Shown here: positions 1 through 8,281 of the stretch, in pieces
How the letters are laid out: each line of letters begins with the position of its first letter
How positions within the stretch are numbered: the first letter of the stretch is position 1
NCBI GenBank assembly: GCA_039589195.1
Contig: JBDHHV010000037.1
Coordinates: 1-33,778, forward strand
DNA: 33,778 nucleotides
Direction of reading: 5' to 3'
DNA from: JBDHAC01 sp039589195
Lineage (GTDB): Bacteria; Gemmatimonadota; Gemmatimonadetes; Palauibacterales; Palauibacteraceae
Made by a program: the position numbers and the translations under genes
The notes under the pieces: generated by a model
The model's input: the letters and a program-made list of their open reading frames with translations, nothing else
The model's database searches: none
What the model was told of the DNA's origin: nothing

Positions 1-107
1 TGACGAGCCTGCGGCAACCCGGCTCAAGTTGACAATACCTCAGGAGGTGCTGAAGGACGGTCGAGCGGGGGTGGCCGCAGATGAGATGCCAAGAAAAAAC
101 GGTCAGC

Positions 108-141
108 ATCATGAGTCGGCCCCATGGATCATGACTCGGCC
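108..141. repeat. Short direct repeat
   Basis: Two 14-base copies, at 108-121 and 128-141, differ by one base (ATCATGAGTCGGCC and ATCATGACTCGGCC) and are separated by six bases. They lie in the non-coding stretch beside the 3' end of the tRNA. No function can be assigned. Confidence 0.5.
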
Positions 142-194
142 TGATCGACCTCTTGGACGGACACGCCGAGCAAGGGCACACGAAGACGAGCCAA

Positions 195-231
195 GCGCCG
201 AAATCGTTCCCAAAATCGTTCCCTTCGGCGC
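195..231. repeat. Inverted repeat enclosing a direct repeat, beside the tRNA 3' end
   Basis: An 8-base perfect inverted repeat (GCGCCGAA at 195-202, TTCGGCGC at 224-231) encloses a 21-base loop made of ATCGTTCCC, AAA, ATCGTTCCC. It starts about 44 bases beyond the 3' end of the tRNA gene. It could be a processing or termination hairpin of the tRNA transcript, or part of an integration site. No T-run follows on the minus strand and no integrase gene is in the window, so neither idea is proven. Confidence 0.45.
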
Positions 232-274
232 CTACCGGGATCGGAAGAACCTCGGAAAGCCTCGTGTGTGGCAG

Positions 275-348
275 TGACCCCGGCAGGACTCGAACCTGCG
301 GCCTCGGGATTAGGAATCCCGCGCTCTATCCACCTGAGCTACGGGGCC
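275..348 (-). tRNA. tRNA-Arg (anticodon CCU)
   Basis: The minus strand folds into a full cloverleaf. The acceptor stem pairs GGCCCCG with CGGGGTC (one G-T pair), the D arm carries TAGCTCAGGTGGATAGAGC, and the T arm carries GGTTCGAGTCC. The anticodon stem CGGGA/TCCCG encloses the loop TTCCTAA, giving anticodon CCT, which reads the arginine codon AGG. The gene is 74 bases with discriminator A; the terminal CCA is not encoded. Confidence 0.95.
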
Positions 349-460
349 AGGGTGGGAGGCGAATATAGCGGGCGCCGAGACCCCCTCCAACCGAGGTACC
401 GGCGGAGCAGAGGCCCGGCGCGGCGGTGCTTGGAGCCGGTGATTGGAGGGGTGCGTCGAC

Positions 461-1864
461 TCAGGCCGAGGCGGCGATCGGCTCCGGCTCCGCGTCCCGA
501 TCGGCGACGGACCGGGGCAGCGTCTCGACGATGTGCCGCACGTATTCGCCACCGGCATCCCGGGCAGCGGTATCGATTCTCGTCCCTGGCGAGCCCGGGC
601 CGCCGGCGCCCAACTGGATGACCGGGTGGAGCGGGTCGTTCTCCGACGTGTCGACCACCACCCCCACCTCACCCAGGGAAGTACGCACCACCGAGCCGAG
701 GGGGAAGAAGGTGACCAGGCTCACGAACGCCCTCACCAACGCGGGATTCAGCTTCTCCCCGGCCATCCGAGCCAGGATCAAGCACGCCTCCTCGGGTACG
801 AGCGGCTCGCGATAGGGCCGGGCCCCGGTCAGCGCCTCGTACGTATCGACGACCGCGACGATCTGGCTCAGCAGATGCGGCTCCTGATCTTCCAGATCGG
901 GGTAGCCCCCGCCTCCGAATTCGCGATGGTGCTCCAGGGCGACGACCGGCGTCAGGGGCTCGAGACCGGTCGCTCGTGCCAGGATGTCCGCACCGATAAC
1001 GGGGTGACGGTGCACGATGCGCCACTCGCGCCGGTTGAGGGGGGCAGGCTTCGTGAGGATCTCGGTCGGTATCTGGCGTTTGCCCACGTCGTGAAGGAGC
1101 GCCGCCTCCGCGAGCCCGGCCAACTGCGTCTCATCCAGTTCGAGTCGACGACCGAGTAGAATCGCGAGGCTCGCCACGTTCACCGAGTGGCAATACGTAT
1201 GGTTCTCGTATCTCTTCACGGAGAGGATCTGGCTCAGGGCGGATGTGCTGTCCACGACCTGTGCGCCGATCCACGCCACCAGCCGCTGCAACTCCAGTGC
1301 GTCCGGCGTCCCACCGTCGAAGATCGAGCCGATGGACCCTTGCGCGTCATCGATCGCCCGTGCGTAGGCGGGCTCGAGGATGTTCTCCGGCGCACCGGGC
1401 CACTCGAACGACCGGAACCGGGTCTCGACGGGGACGAGCCGGGTCATGCCGACCCGTTTCACTCCCTCCGCGAACAGGAGGTCGCGCATCGAGTCCTCCG
1501 GGACTCGGTCTCCCAGCCTGTGGAGCAAACCCGCCGTTTCCGCGAGCTCTTCCCTCTCCACGCCACGCTCGATCTGCAGACACTCCACTTCGAGTCGCTG
1601 CAGCTCGAGCAGCGCATCGGCGTTCGCGTGGCTCTCGGCCCGGAACGGGTACCCCTCGAGGTGCGCGGTCTCGTCGATGAGCTCGATTCGGACCCGGTCG
1701 TGCTCGAGGAAGGCCTCTTCCAGAGCGCGTTCCAGCTCGTCGATCGACTTTTCGATTACCTTGTGGCCGGAGGGGTAGAGCGCGAGACTCTTTCGAAGCC
1801 CGCTCAAAGCCCGGAGGATGCCGAGCGGCGTCAACGTCCTCGAGTCCCGGGCCGGAACACTCAC
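461..1864 (-). CDS. HD-GYP domain cyclic-di-GMP phosphodiesterase-like protein
   Basis: A 467-residue protein predicted to hydrolyse cyclic-di-GMP. The C-terminal half has the HD-GYP signature: HD at residues 258-259 in LLHDVGK, then HRHPVIGADIL, the HHREFGGGGYPDL segment (GYP at 320-322) and DTYEALTGARPYR. The N-terminal 200 residues form a module that resembles the start of the upstream HEAT-repeat protein (RKSLALYPSGHKV here, QQHRIYPASSPIC there). The open frame extends upstream to 1972, but the GTG at 1864 overlaps the stop of the upstream gene as GTGA, so translational coupling decides this start. There is no signal peptide, so it is probably cytoplasmic. The two genes form an operon on the minus strand. 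The phosphodiesterase assignment is firm at family level; the ligand is inferred from the family. Confidence 0.9.
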   Translation of the reverse strand: MSVPARDSRTLTPLGILRALSGLRKSLALYPSGHKVIEKSIDELERALEEAFLEHDRVRIELIDETAHLEGYPFRAESHANADALLELQRLEVECLQIERGVEREELAETAGLLHRLGDRVPEDSMRDLLFAEGVKRVGMTRLVPVETRFRSFEWPGAPENILEPAYARAIDDAQGSIGSIFDGGTPDALELQRLVAWIGAQVVDSTSALSQILSVKRYENHTYCHSVNVASLAILLGRRLELDETQLAGLAEAALLHDVGKRQIPTEILTKPAPLNRREWRIVHRHPVIGADILARATGLEPLTPVVALEHHREFGGGGYPDLEDQEPHLLSQIVAVVDTYEALTGARPYREPLVPEEACLILARMAGEKLNPALVRAFVSLVTFFPLGSVVRTSLGEVGVVVDTSENDPLHPVIQLGAGGPGSPGTRIDTAARDAGGEYVRHIVETLPRSVADRDAEPEPIAASA

Positions 1865-3960
1865 CGTCGCCTCCCCTTGAGCGCCGCCGCGGCGGCCCGG
1901 CCCAGCGCCATTCGTCTGCGATTCCAGAACCGGAAGCGCAGCAACCGGATCGGAGAAAGAACGTCTTCCCACTCCGCATCGACGGACGCGACGAATCGCT
2001 CGACCAGGCCACGGGCGAGCTCGGGATAGCTGCGCAGGAATCTCCGGTCAGCGAGCAGTCGGCGCGTCTGGCGGAGACCCTCCTCCACCGGGAACGTCCG
2101 GATCGACTCCTCCGCCATGGCTCGCCGGGAAGGATCTTCGTCCGTGAGCCGCCCGACCACCAGTTCGGCGGCTTCCGCCGACCCTATGCGTGCCAGCGCG
2201 AGAAGCGCCTCCCTGGCCACTCGGTCCTCCGGGTGCCCGACGAGGGGAGCCAGTTGCGCTTCGTGTCCGGGGCCGGTGAATCCGATGATCCGGACCATGT
2301 TGCGCACGACAGTCCAGCGCTCGTCATTCAGGTAGGGCAGCGTCCCCCCGGCGAGCGCGTGTGCGTTCTCGCACATGAAATCCATCACCCTGCGCCGCGC
2401 GGCCCTGGACGGCTCCTCCTCGAGGAAGCGCACGAAGGCCTCGATCGATGCGGTCCCCAGCGCGATGAGAAGGTCGCGGCCGCCGGGATCCGGCGCTTCC
2501 GGGTCGAGCCAGGCTTCCGTCTCGGTCCTGAGGAAGGATGGAGTGCAGACGGAGAGCAGCAGCCCGTCCACGGCCTCCCCGACTTCAGGTCTGTGCTCGC
2601 GCATGGCGTCGCCCGCGAGGCTCAACGCGGCGACGGCGTCTGCGGCCTTCCCGGCATCAGAGCGAATCAGCGAGACCAGCGTCTCCTTGGCCCCCTTGAG
2701 GATCTCCTCGACATGGTCGGGATTGCGAACGTGCCACACGAGATTCGAGCAGCACCGTAACCACACCACGGGCTCTTCGGTGGCGACCAGGGCCGTCTTG
2801 ATGCGCTCCAGCTCCGTGGCCGTTTCTTCGTCCACAGCGAGCTCGTGGGCGGTGAACTCCCGGAGATCTCGCCCCCCCGATCCATCGGCCGAGAGTGGCG
2901 ATTCGGAGCTCAAGCCCGATTCCGCCTTCGCGTGGTCCGCACCCAGCGAAGCTCCCACGGCCCTGGCGAGCGTCTCGCGCCGCTCGTCCGTGAGCGCGAG
3001 CCGGTCGAGGGCGAGCCTGACCAGGCCGGGCGCGCCGATTTCGAGGTCCTCGAGCGTACGGATGGCCTCGACCACCACCTCGTCCGGGAGCGCTTGCAGC
3101 AGGCGGGCGGCTTTACCGGTCTCAAGGAGGTCCGGCATGAGCACGTCTTGCGTCAGCGCCCGCCGTGTCTCCGGATCCAGCGTCATCAGCGCGCGCGCGA
3201 GGTCGTCGAATCGCTTCTCGGCCACACGAGGGCTGAGCGAGCCGTACAGCTCGATGAGCTCGGCGACGCTCTCCCGGAGCGCGTCCGAACTCGACGCGGA
3301 TTGGGCCCCTCCTTCGGCGATGTCGTACAGCACCTGGGCGAGATCCGACTGGTTCTCGACGAGAAAGGCCAGATCGACGAGATCGATGGCTTCCACGTCG
3401 CAATCGGTATCGACCTGGATCCAGGCCTGGGGTCTTCCGTCGTCCTCACCGGCTCGGTCTGCGGGTGGTCGCGCCCGTTGCTCCTCGCCCAGCCGAGCTA
3501 ATCTCTCGGCGGAGATCACCCCGATCTCGAGGACTTCGAGCTTGTCGGCGGCTCGTGCGGTGATGGAGCTGACTCCCTGCTCGCCCAGGACCTCGGCGAA
3601 CGACTCGTCCCGTTCGCTCCGGCGATCCCAAGTCGCCAGCTGACGGCAGAATCGCGTGAGCTCCTTGGGTGGAGTCCGTGCGCTGACCCGCAGCTCTTCC
3701 ACGTCGGCGCGGAAGAGTCGCTCGGCCAGCTCGCCGAGGACGGCGGTGCTCGGGAGGGGTTCATCACCGTCAAAGACCTTCCGCGGAGCTACGCGAAGCT
3801 CGAGGGCTTCGCTCGCGAGCTGGTCCAACGCCGAGAGACATTCGTTGACGGACTCCCGGCAGATGGGGCTGGAGGCTGGATAGATGCGGTGCTGCTGGAC
3901 CGCCCGACCAAGAAGGCCTGCCGCCCGCGAGACGCGGTCGTCCCTCGGATCGCCGTTCAA
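1861..3960 (-). CDS. HEAT-repeat protein, partner of the HD-GYP protein
   Basis: A 699-residue soluble, helical protein. Near residues 560-640 it has HEAT-type repeats (for example HPEDRVAREALLALARIGSAE followed by LTDEDPSRRAMAEESIRTFP), and more irregular helical repeats precede them. HEAT solenoids usually serve as protein-binding scaffolds. The first 150 residues resemble the N-terminal module of the downstream HD-GYP protein, with a RIYPASSP motif and a matching alternation of beta-like and helical segments. The start is TTG at 3960, supported by AGGAGGG nine bases upstream and the lack of a better start. Its stop overlaps the HD-GYP start by four bases, so the two products are likely made together and may interact. 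The C-terminus is strongly basic (WNRRRMALGRAAAAALKGRRR). No enzyme motif was seen. Confidence 0.8.
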   Translation of the reverse strand: MNGDPRDDRVSRAAGLLGRAVQQHRIYPASSPICRESVNECLSALDQLASEALELRVAPRKVFDGDEPLPSTAVLGELAERLFRADVEELRVSARTPPKELTRFCRQLATWDRRSERDESFAEVLGEQGVSSITARAADKLEVLEIGVISAERLARLGEEQRARPPADRAGEDDGRPQAWIQVDTDCDVEAIDLVDLAFLVENQSDLAQVLYDIAEGGAQSASSSDALRESVAELIELYGSLSPRVAEKRFDDLARALMTLDPETRRALTQDVLMPDLLETGKAARLLQALPDEVVVEAIRTLEDLEIGAPGLVRLALDRLALTDERRETLARAVGASLGADHAKAESGLSSESPLSADGSGGRDLREFTAHELAVDEETATELERIKTALVATEEPVVWLRCCSNLVWHVRNPDHVEEILKGAKETLVSLIRSDAGKAADAVAALSLAGDAMREHRPEVGEAVDGLLLSVCTPSFLRTETEAWLDPEAPDPGGRDLLIALGTASIEAFVRFLEEEPSRAARRRVMDFMCENAHALAGGTLPYLNDERWTVVRNMVRIIGFTGPGHEAQLAPLVGHPEDRVAREALLALARIGSAEAAELVVGRLTDEDPSRRAMAEESIRTFPVEEGLRQTRRLLADRRFLRSYPELARGLVERFVASVDAEWEDVLSPIRLLRFRFWNRRRMALGRAAAAALKGRRR

Positions 3961-4259
3961 GCGATCTCTCCCTCCTGCCTACGCCCGCCAACCGGATGCC
4001 CGGTGAGGAGGCGGGCTTGCCGCACTTTGCCCGCACTACGTGTTAGATCGCCTCGGACCGATACCGCTACCTGCACAGGACGAAAGCGCCGTGACGCCCC
4101 GCGCAGGCGAGGTGACCCGTCGATGTGCCACGATCCGGGGGGGCGAGTGGGCACGGTGCGTGCCGAACCGGCGGACTCGGAGTCGGCCTTGCCGCCGGAG
4201 CGGCGTTCTGGCCGGCTCGGAAGTATATTGAAGGGCTCGGAAAGTCGGGAAACTCAAGC
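3961..4259. other. Divergent intergenic region
   Basis: This 299-base gap separates the minus-strand HEAT/HD-GYP operon from the plus-strand JAMM gene series. It should contain promoters for both, but no convincing -35/-10 pair could be read. A TATATT at about 4224 is the only -10-like element on the plus strand and has no clear -35 partner. No coding frame is credible here. Confidence 0.5.
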
Positions 4260-6551
4260 ATGAGGCAGTATGTTCGGGCACGCGCCCGCCTGGCGGGCCC
4301 AAGCAGGCTGCTGAAGGTCGCCCTGGTGGAATCACGCTTCGAAAAGACTGGCTCCGCGGTCGCCGCTTGGTGGCAGCGCCGTTCGCGCGGTGTGCTGCTG
4401 CCGGTGCCCGATTCGGGTGATACGGGCGAGCGGGGTCAGCCTGATGATTGGCCCCCCAGTCTTCCCTTCCGTAAGCGCCCAAAACCGTATTCGCGTGCGA
4501 TCGCCTGGATTCCCTCCGAGGGCCGGCGGGCGCATGTTCAGGATCGATCACAGCCATACGAGTTGTTCGTCGCGCAGTCGGTTCTGCGGGACGTTCGATC
4601 ACACCTCATAAGCTCACCGACTACCGAGCCTTTCGGATTCCTGCTTGGTCACGTCGTGTATTGTCCCTGGACTGGCGCCCCCTATGTAGTCATCGATGCC
4701 GTCCGCCGGGAGACCCAGGATGCCCCACACAGCGGCGACCTGGACTCGTTCCGGCGCTCGTGGGCGTCAGCTTCGCGCGAGGCGCGGCGAAGGCGCGGTC
4801 AGATCATCGGGTGGTACCACCAGCACGGTGTTCTCGGACTCCGCCTCTCGCAGTCGGATGTTCGACTGCAGGAGGAGTTCTTCCCCGAGGCGTGGCACTG
4901 TGCGCTCGTGGTCGTTCCGGGTGCTCAGGGCGTGGTCGGAGGCTTCATCCAGCGGACCGGACGAGCGGGCCTGTACCGCAAGGGCATCAGCGGGTTCTAC
5001 GAGCTGGTCGATCTGGACGCGAAGCTGATCGGCGGCAAGAAGCCCTCGGTCGTGGATTGGACCAATCACAGGGCCGAAGAACGGGTGGAGATCGTGCCCG
5101 CGAAATGGCCCGTTCTCCGGCGGCGCGCGGTCCCGACCACCGACATCGAGCGAGAGGAAGGCGAAGAGCCGGAGACCGAGGTCGGGGCGGGTGAGAAGAC
5201 GGCAACCGCCTCGAAGAACCGGGATGGGCTGACCGCCCAGCGCTGGGAGAAGCGCGCCTCACCCGCCACGAAGCAGCCGGCGGCAAAGAAGAAGCCTGCC
5301 GGCAAGACCAAGCCGGTGCCGAAGAGGAAGAAGAAATCTGCGAGGACGGAACCCGCACCGAAGGTCGAGCCGGCACCCGAGGAGCAGGCGGCAACCACAA
5401 CGGGCGATCTGACCGGAGAGTTCCACGAGGCCATCGGTCTTATCGGGCTCGAGCCCGACGAAGCGCCCGCGGGTAGCGCACCGACACCCTCTTCGTTGAA
5501 TGACGACGAGGGGCAGGTCGCGGAGTTCCTGGAAGCGGTCTGGGGGCCCGCGCCGTTCGATGCGGAAGAGAGCGACGAGCCCGTCCTGGAGCTCCCGCTG
5601 TACCAGGAGAGCCTCCCGAGAGATGCGCCGGAGATGAGCCCGACGCTCGAGGTGGCGGAGATTCCGATATCGCCCAATGGAAGGATGGCGCCTTTCGGTG
5701 CGGAGCCACCCGAAACGGACTCGGGCGCCGGGTCGCTGGAGTGGCTCCTGGGTTTGGTGGAGGAGACGCTGAGCGCTGGACTCGCGCCCGTCGAGCAAAC
5801 GACGGAGGAGGCCCTGCAGAAGGTGGATGAGGGGGCCGTCCGGCCACCGGCCCCCGAGGCTGAAGGGGAAGCGGCTGAGGCACCTTCAGTGGTGCTGCCG
5901 CCGGTCGAGCAGTCAGAACCGGCACGGGGAACGGAGCCACCGCCTGATGGGGCGCCGACTCCACCGCGCATCCCGGCTGCCGGCCGCCCTGCTCGCCCGG
6001 TCGCGCTCCAGGCCCGTTCCGCTTTCGTGGGCCTCTCGGAGGACCCCGATCAGGATCGTGAAGCCGAGATCCCCGTAGTTATGCCGACGGAGGATGGTCT
6101 CGCGCGATTCCCGATGCTTCGCCGCAGGCGGGATCGCGCCCTGATCGCCGCAGTCCTGGCCATCGCTGCGGTGTCGGCCTGGTTCTTCCTGGGACGGGAA
6201 GAAACGCCGCCGGCCTTTCAGACACCGGTGTCGGTGACCTCACCGGCGGTTCGCCCCCCCGCGCGGGCGCCCGAGTTCATCCGCCTGTCCGGCGAGTTCA
6301 CGGCCGCAATCGCGGCGTACGGAGAGCGTGGCGCGGATTTCCAACTCGGACGTATCGACTGCGTCGGGCTCACGACGGGGTACGAGGCTCTCGCCGCCGC
6401 GTTCAGCGCCCTATCGGAGTATGTGGCGCTGGCCCCGTCCGGCTCGGTCGATTTCCGACCCCTGGCGGAGGACATGCGCGAGGCGCGTGCCGGGTTCGAG
6501 GCATCCGGGTGCGGCGGGGTCCAGAGCGGGGCGGGGGGACCCGCCCCATGA
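4260..6551 (+). CDS. Membrane-anchored JAB/JAMM-domain protein, copy 1 (complete JAMM motif)
   Basis: A 763-residue protein. Residues about 100-300 form a JAB/MPN-type domain: E123 in EPFGFLLG, then GWYHQHGVLGLRLSQSD with H187, H189, S197 and D200. These fit the zinc-binding JAMM pattern E, HxH-x7-S-x2-D, so this copy could be an active metal isopeptidase or peptidase. Residues 300-400 are a Lys/Ala/Pro-rich linker, followed by a long acidic, Pro-rich region. One membrane helix lies at about 624-645 (ALIAAVLAIAAVSAWFFLG), preceded by RRRRDR, placing the JAMM domain in the cytoplasm. The C-terminal domain (about 660-763) carries two cysteines shared with the paralogues. The ATG at 4260 has a weak ribosome site; an upstream start is possible. 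It overlaps the next gene as ATGA. The substrate is unknown. Confidence 0.82.
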   Translation: MRQYVRARARLAGPSRLLKVALVESRFEKTGSAVAAWWQRRSRGVLLPVPDSGDTGERGQPDDWPPSLPFRKRPKPYSRAIAWIPSEGRRAHVQDRSQPYELFVAQSVLRDVRSHLISSPTTEPFGFLLGHVVYCPWTGAPYVVIDAVRRETQDAPHSGDLDSFRRSWASASREARRRRGQIIGWYHQHGVLGLRLSQSDVRLQEEFFPEAWHCALVVVPGAQGVVGGFIQRTGRAGLYRKGISGFYELVDLDAKLIGGKKPSVVDWTNHRAEERVEIVPAKWPVLRRRAVPTTDIEREEGEEPETEVGAGEKTATASKNRDGLTAQRWEKRASPATKQPAAKKKPAGKTKPVPKRKKKSARTEPAPKVEPAPEEQAATTTGDLTGEFHEAIGLIGLEPDEAPAGSAPTPSSLNDDEGQVAEFLEAVWGPAPFDAEESDEPVLELPLYQESLPRDAPEMSPTLEVAEIPISPNGRMAPFGAEPPETDSGAGSLEWLLGLVEETLSAGLAPVEQTTEEALQKVDEGAVRPPAPEAEGEAAEAPSVVLPPVEQSEPARGTEPPPDGAPTPPRIPAAGRPARPVALQARSAFVGLSEDPDQDREAEIPVVMPTEDGLARFPMLRRRRDRALIAAVLAIAAVSAWFFLGREETPPAFQTPVSVTSPAVRPPARAPEFIRLSGEFTAAIAAYGERGADFQLGRIDCVGLTTGYEALAAAFSALSEYVALAPSGSVDFRPLAEDMREARAGFEASGCGGVQSGAGGPAP

Positions 6552-7855
6552 CCGAGCGTCCGCGATCCGTCTCGCGGCCGCAGGTGAAGCGACACGAGGC
6601 CGTCGTACAACCTCCTCGGCCTCAACCACACCCCGGCAAAGAGGCGATTCTGTGGACTCCGTGGAAGCTGTGGGTGACGCAGACCAGGGTCGAGGCGACG
6701 TGGGACATCGTGCTCACACAGTCTGTCCTCGCCACGATCCTCGAACAGGAGCTACAGGCGGAGGAGGCGGACGTCGGCGGGGTGCTGTGGGGCGAGTTGC
6801 TACGCTGCCCGACCTCCGGCCGGCGGTGGGTGCGGGCCGACTCCGTCTGGCGCTCGGCCGTGTATCTCCCCGAGGCATGTGACGCACCCGCGTTGGCGAG
6901 CGCGCTGGGCCCCGCCACGACCGACTCCCAGGCCGGCTCCCTCGTACGCGTTGGATGGTACCACAGCCACGCGCGGCTTGGAGTTTCCCTGACCGAGTCG
7001 GAAAGCCGCTATCACGAGCTCGAATTCCCGAAGCCATGGCAGTTCGCGGTCATCCTGGTAGCGCGATCGGATCCGGCCGGAGGCGTGTACCGGCGAGGAC
7101 CCGCGGGGGTGCTCTCCCGACGGGCGTACGCGCCGTTCTACGAGCTATCAGAGACGGTGAGGTCGGATGGTAGCCGCCAGACGATGATCCACTGGCAGAA
7201 CTACACCACCGACAGCCGCGTCCATTTGATCGACCCGGCCTCGCTGCGAGATCTCGCGTCTCCCCGACCCCCGGCGTCGGAGGTCGCCGGTATCCCGTCT
7301 CGGACAGGCGGACCCGGCACCCGGCCCAGGCGGGCACGGGATGGGCTGTCCAGGCCCTCACCAGCTGATCCGGCCCGGACACCTCGGGACGATTCCCCCG
7401 AGACCTCCCGTCGGGGCTCCCGAAGACCCCCATGGGCGCGACTCGCCACCACGGCCGTTGGAGCAGCCGCGGTCTTTCTGGCCGGATGGTACGGGTGGGA
7501 GCGATTCGGCCGTGGTGAGCAACCTGGGATCGAGTTTTCGGCGTCGGGTGCGGCGGCCTCGGCGCCAGGGGGCTCTGATGCACCGGCGCTCGAGGTCGAT
7601 TTCCTCCGCGCCATTACGATCCTCGAGGACGCCCTGAACGCATACGCGTCGGTCGAGGGACCACCCACCGTTTCATGTGACGCCCTCGCTACGGTCTTGT
7701 CGAGAGCCGAGCGGGCCTTCCGCTCCACCGCTGCCGCCTACGCCGCCCTCAGTCTCGCGTCGCCTGGTGGCGGACGCACGGAGTACGAGTCAGCGGCGCT
7801 TCGGATGGGCGAGGCGAGCCGGCATTTCGTCAGCTCCGGGTGCGACGCGGCCTAG
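6548..7855 (+). CDS. Membrane-anchored JAB/JAMM-like protein, copy 2
   Basis: A 435-residue paralogue of the preceding gene. The JAB-like domain keeps both histidines (H139 and H141 in GWYHSHARLGV), but the serine is T149, the aspartate is E152, and the glutamate position is D75 (DVGGVLWG). All are conservative changes, so metal binding is plausible but activity is uncertain. Family landmarks are ILWTPWKL near the start, FPKPWQFAVILVA, GGVYRRG, PFYELSE and HWQNYTTDSRV. A short Arg/Pro/Ser-rich linker leads to one membrane helix at about residues 299-318 and a C-terminal domain with two cysteines (VSCDAL and SSGCDAA). The ATG at 6548 overlaps the stop of copy 1 as ATGA, so the two are translationally coupled. 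Confidence 0.82.
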   Translation: MTERPRSVSRPQVKRHEAVVQPPRPQPHPGKEAILWTPWKLWVTQTRVEATWDIVLTQSVLATILEQELQAEEADVGGVLWGELLRCPTSGRRWVRADSVWRSAVYLPEACDAPALASALGPATTDSQAGSLVRVGWYHSHARLGVSLTESESRYHELEFPKPWQFAVILVARSDPAGGVYRRGPAGVLSRRAYAPFYELSETVRSDGSRQTMIHWQNYTTDSRVHLIDPASLRDLASPRPPASEVAGIPSRTGGPGTRPRRARDGLSRPSPADPARTPRDDSPETSRRGSRRPPWARLATTAVGAAAVFLAGWYGWERFGRGEQPGIEFSASGAAASAPGGSDAPALEVDFLRAITILEDALNAYASVEGPPTVSCDALATVLSRAERAFRSTAAAYAALSLASPGGGRTEYESAALRMGEASRHFVSSGCDAA

Positions 7856-7956
7856 TGTATCGCCTCATAGGTCGTGTGAGCACCGAGAGTGCGGAGGCGG
7901 CTGGGCCTGGCAAGGCACGATGACGAGGGCGTAACGCTACGTCGAGGAGGAGCAAC

Positions 7957-7991
7957 GCTGTCCAGACAGCATGCATCGGCACTCGAGTGCC
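7957..7991. promoter_or_regulatory. Two adjacent palindromes, operator-like
   Basis: GCTGTCCAGACAGC at 7957-7970 is a perfect inverted repeat with a two-base centre. GGCACTCGAGTGCC at 7978-7991 is a perfect 14-base palindrome seven bases later. Both lie about 300 bases upstream of the third JAMM-like gene. Paired dyads of this kind can be regulator sites, but no regulator or promoter was identified. Confidence 0.35.
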
Positions 7992-8170
7992 ATAAGACTT
8001 CTGTGACGGTACACTAGCGACCAGCCATCTCCCCCAAAAACCTGCATACCGCGCCGCGTGACACGGGTCGCGTTCTTGCACCTCCCAAACCTCGCCAATA
8101 CAGGCGGTTTCACGCGCTTGAACAGGCCATGAGCCGGGGAAGAGCGTGTACTACAAGATGATTCGGTGCG

Positions 8171-8214
8171 ACCGGGGCGTTGCCTGCGGGCTGTACCGTA
8201 TCGCTCGCCCCGGT
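8171..8214 (+). promoter_or_regulatory. Leader inverted repeat upstream of JAMM-like copy 3
   Basis: ACCGGGGCG at 8171-8179 pairs perfectly with CGCCCCGGT at 8206-8214, with a 26-base loop. It ends 67 bases before the chosen ATG and about 22 bases before a run of T. If transcribed, it would form a stable hairpin in the 5' leader. The spacing to the T-run is too long for a standard terminator, so the role is unknown. Confidence 0.35.
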
Positions 8215-8281
8215 ACGAAGTAGCGAGGTAACGGAATTTTTTGCGGAGACGACGGTGTCTAAGACTGGGATTCAGGGACAG

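Larger units (their letters stand above)
7856..8281. other. Non-coding gap within the JAMM gene series
   Basis: This 426-base stretch lies between copies 2 and 3 and has no credible gene. A minus-strand frame at 7830-8081 lacks recognisable features. It holds two short palindromes (7957-7991) and a larger inverted repeat (8171-8214), listed separately, and a run of six T at about 8237-8242, some 40 bases before the start of copy 3. Its length suggests that copy 3 has its own promoter or control. Confidence 0.6.

Noticed and set aside
29..277. Open frame on the plus strand before the tRNA, and a TTGACA at 29-34
   Set aside because: The translation is not protein-like, runs into the tRNA and contains the flank repeats; there is no -10 element at the right distance from TTGACA.
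7830..8081. Minus-strand 83-residue open frame in the JAMM series gap
   Set aside because: It has no ribosome site, no recognisable motif and overlaps the end of copy 2 and the palindromes.
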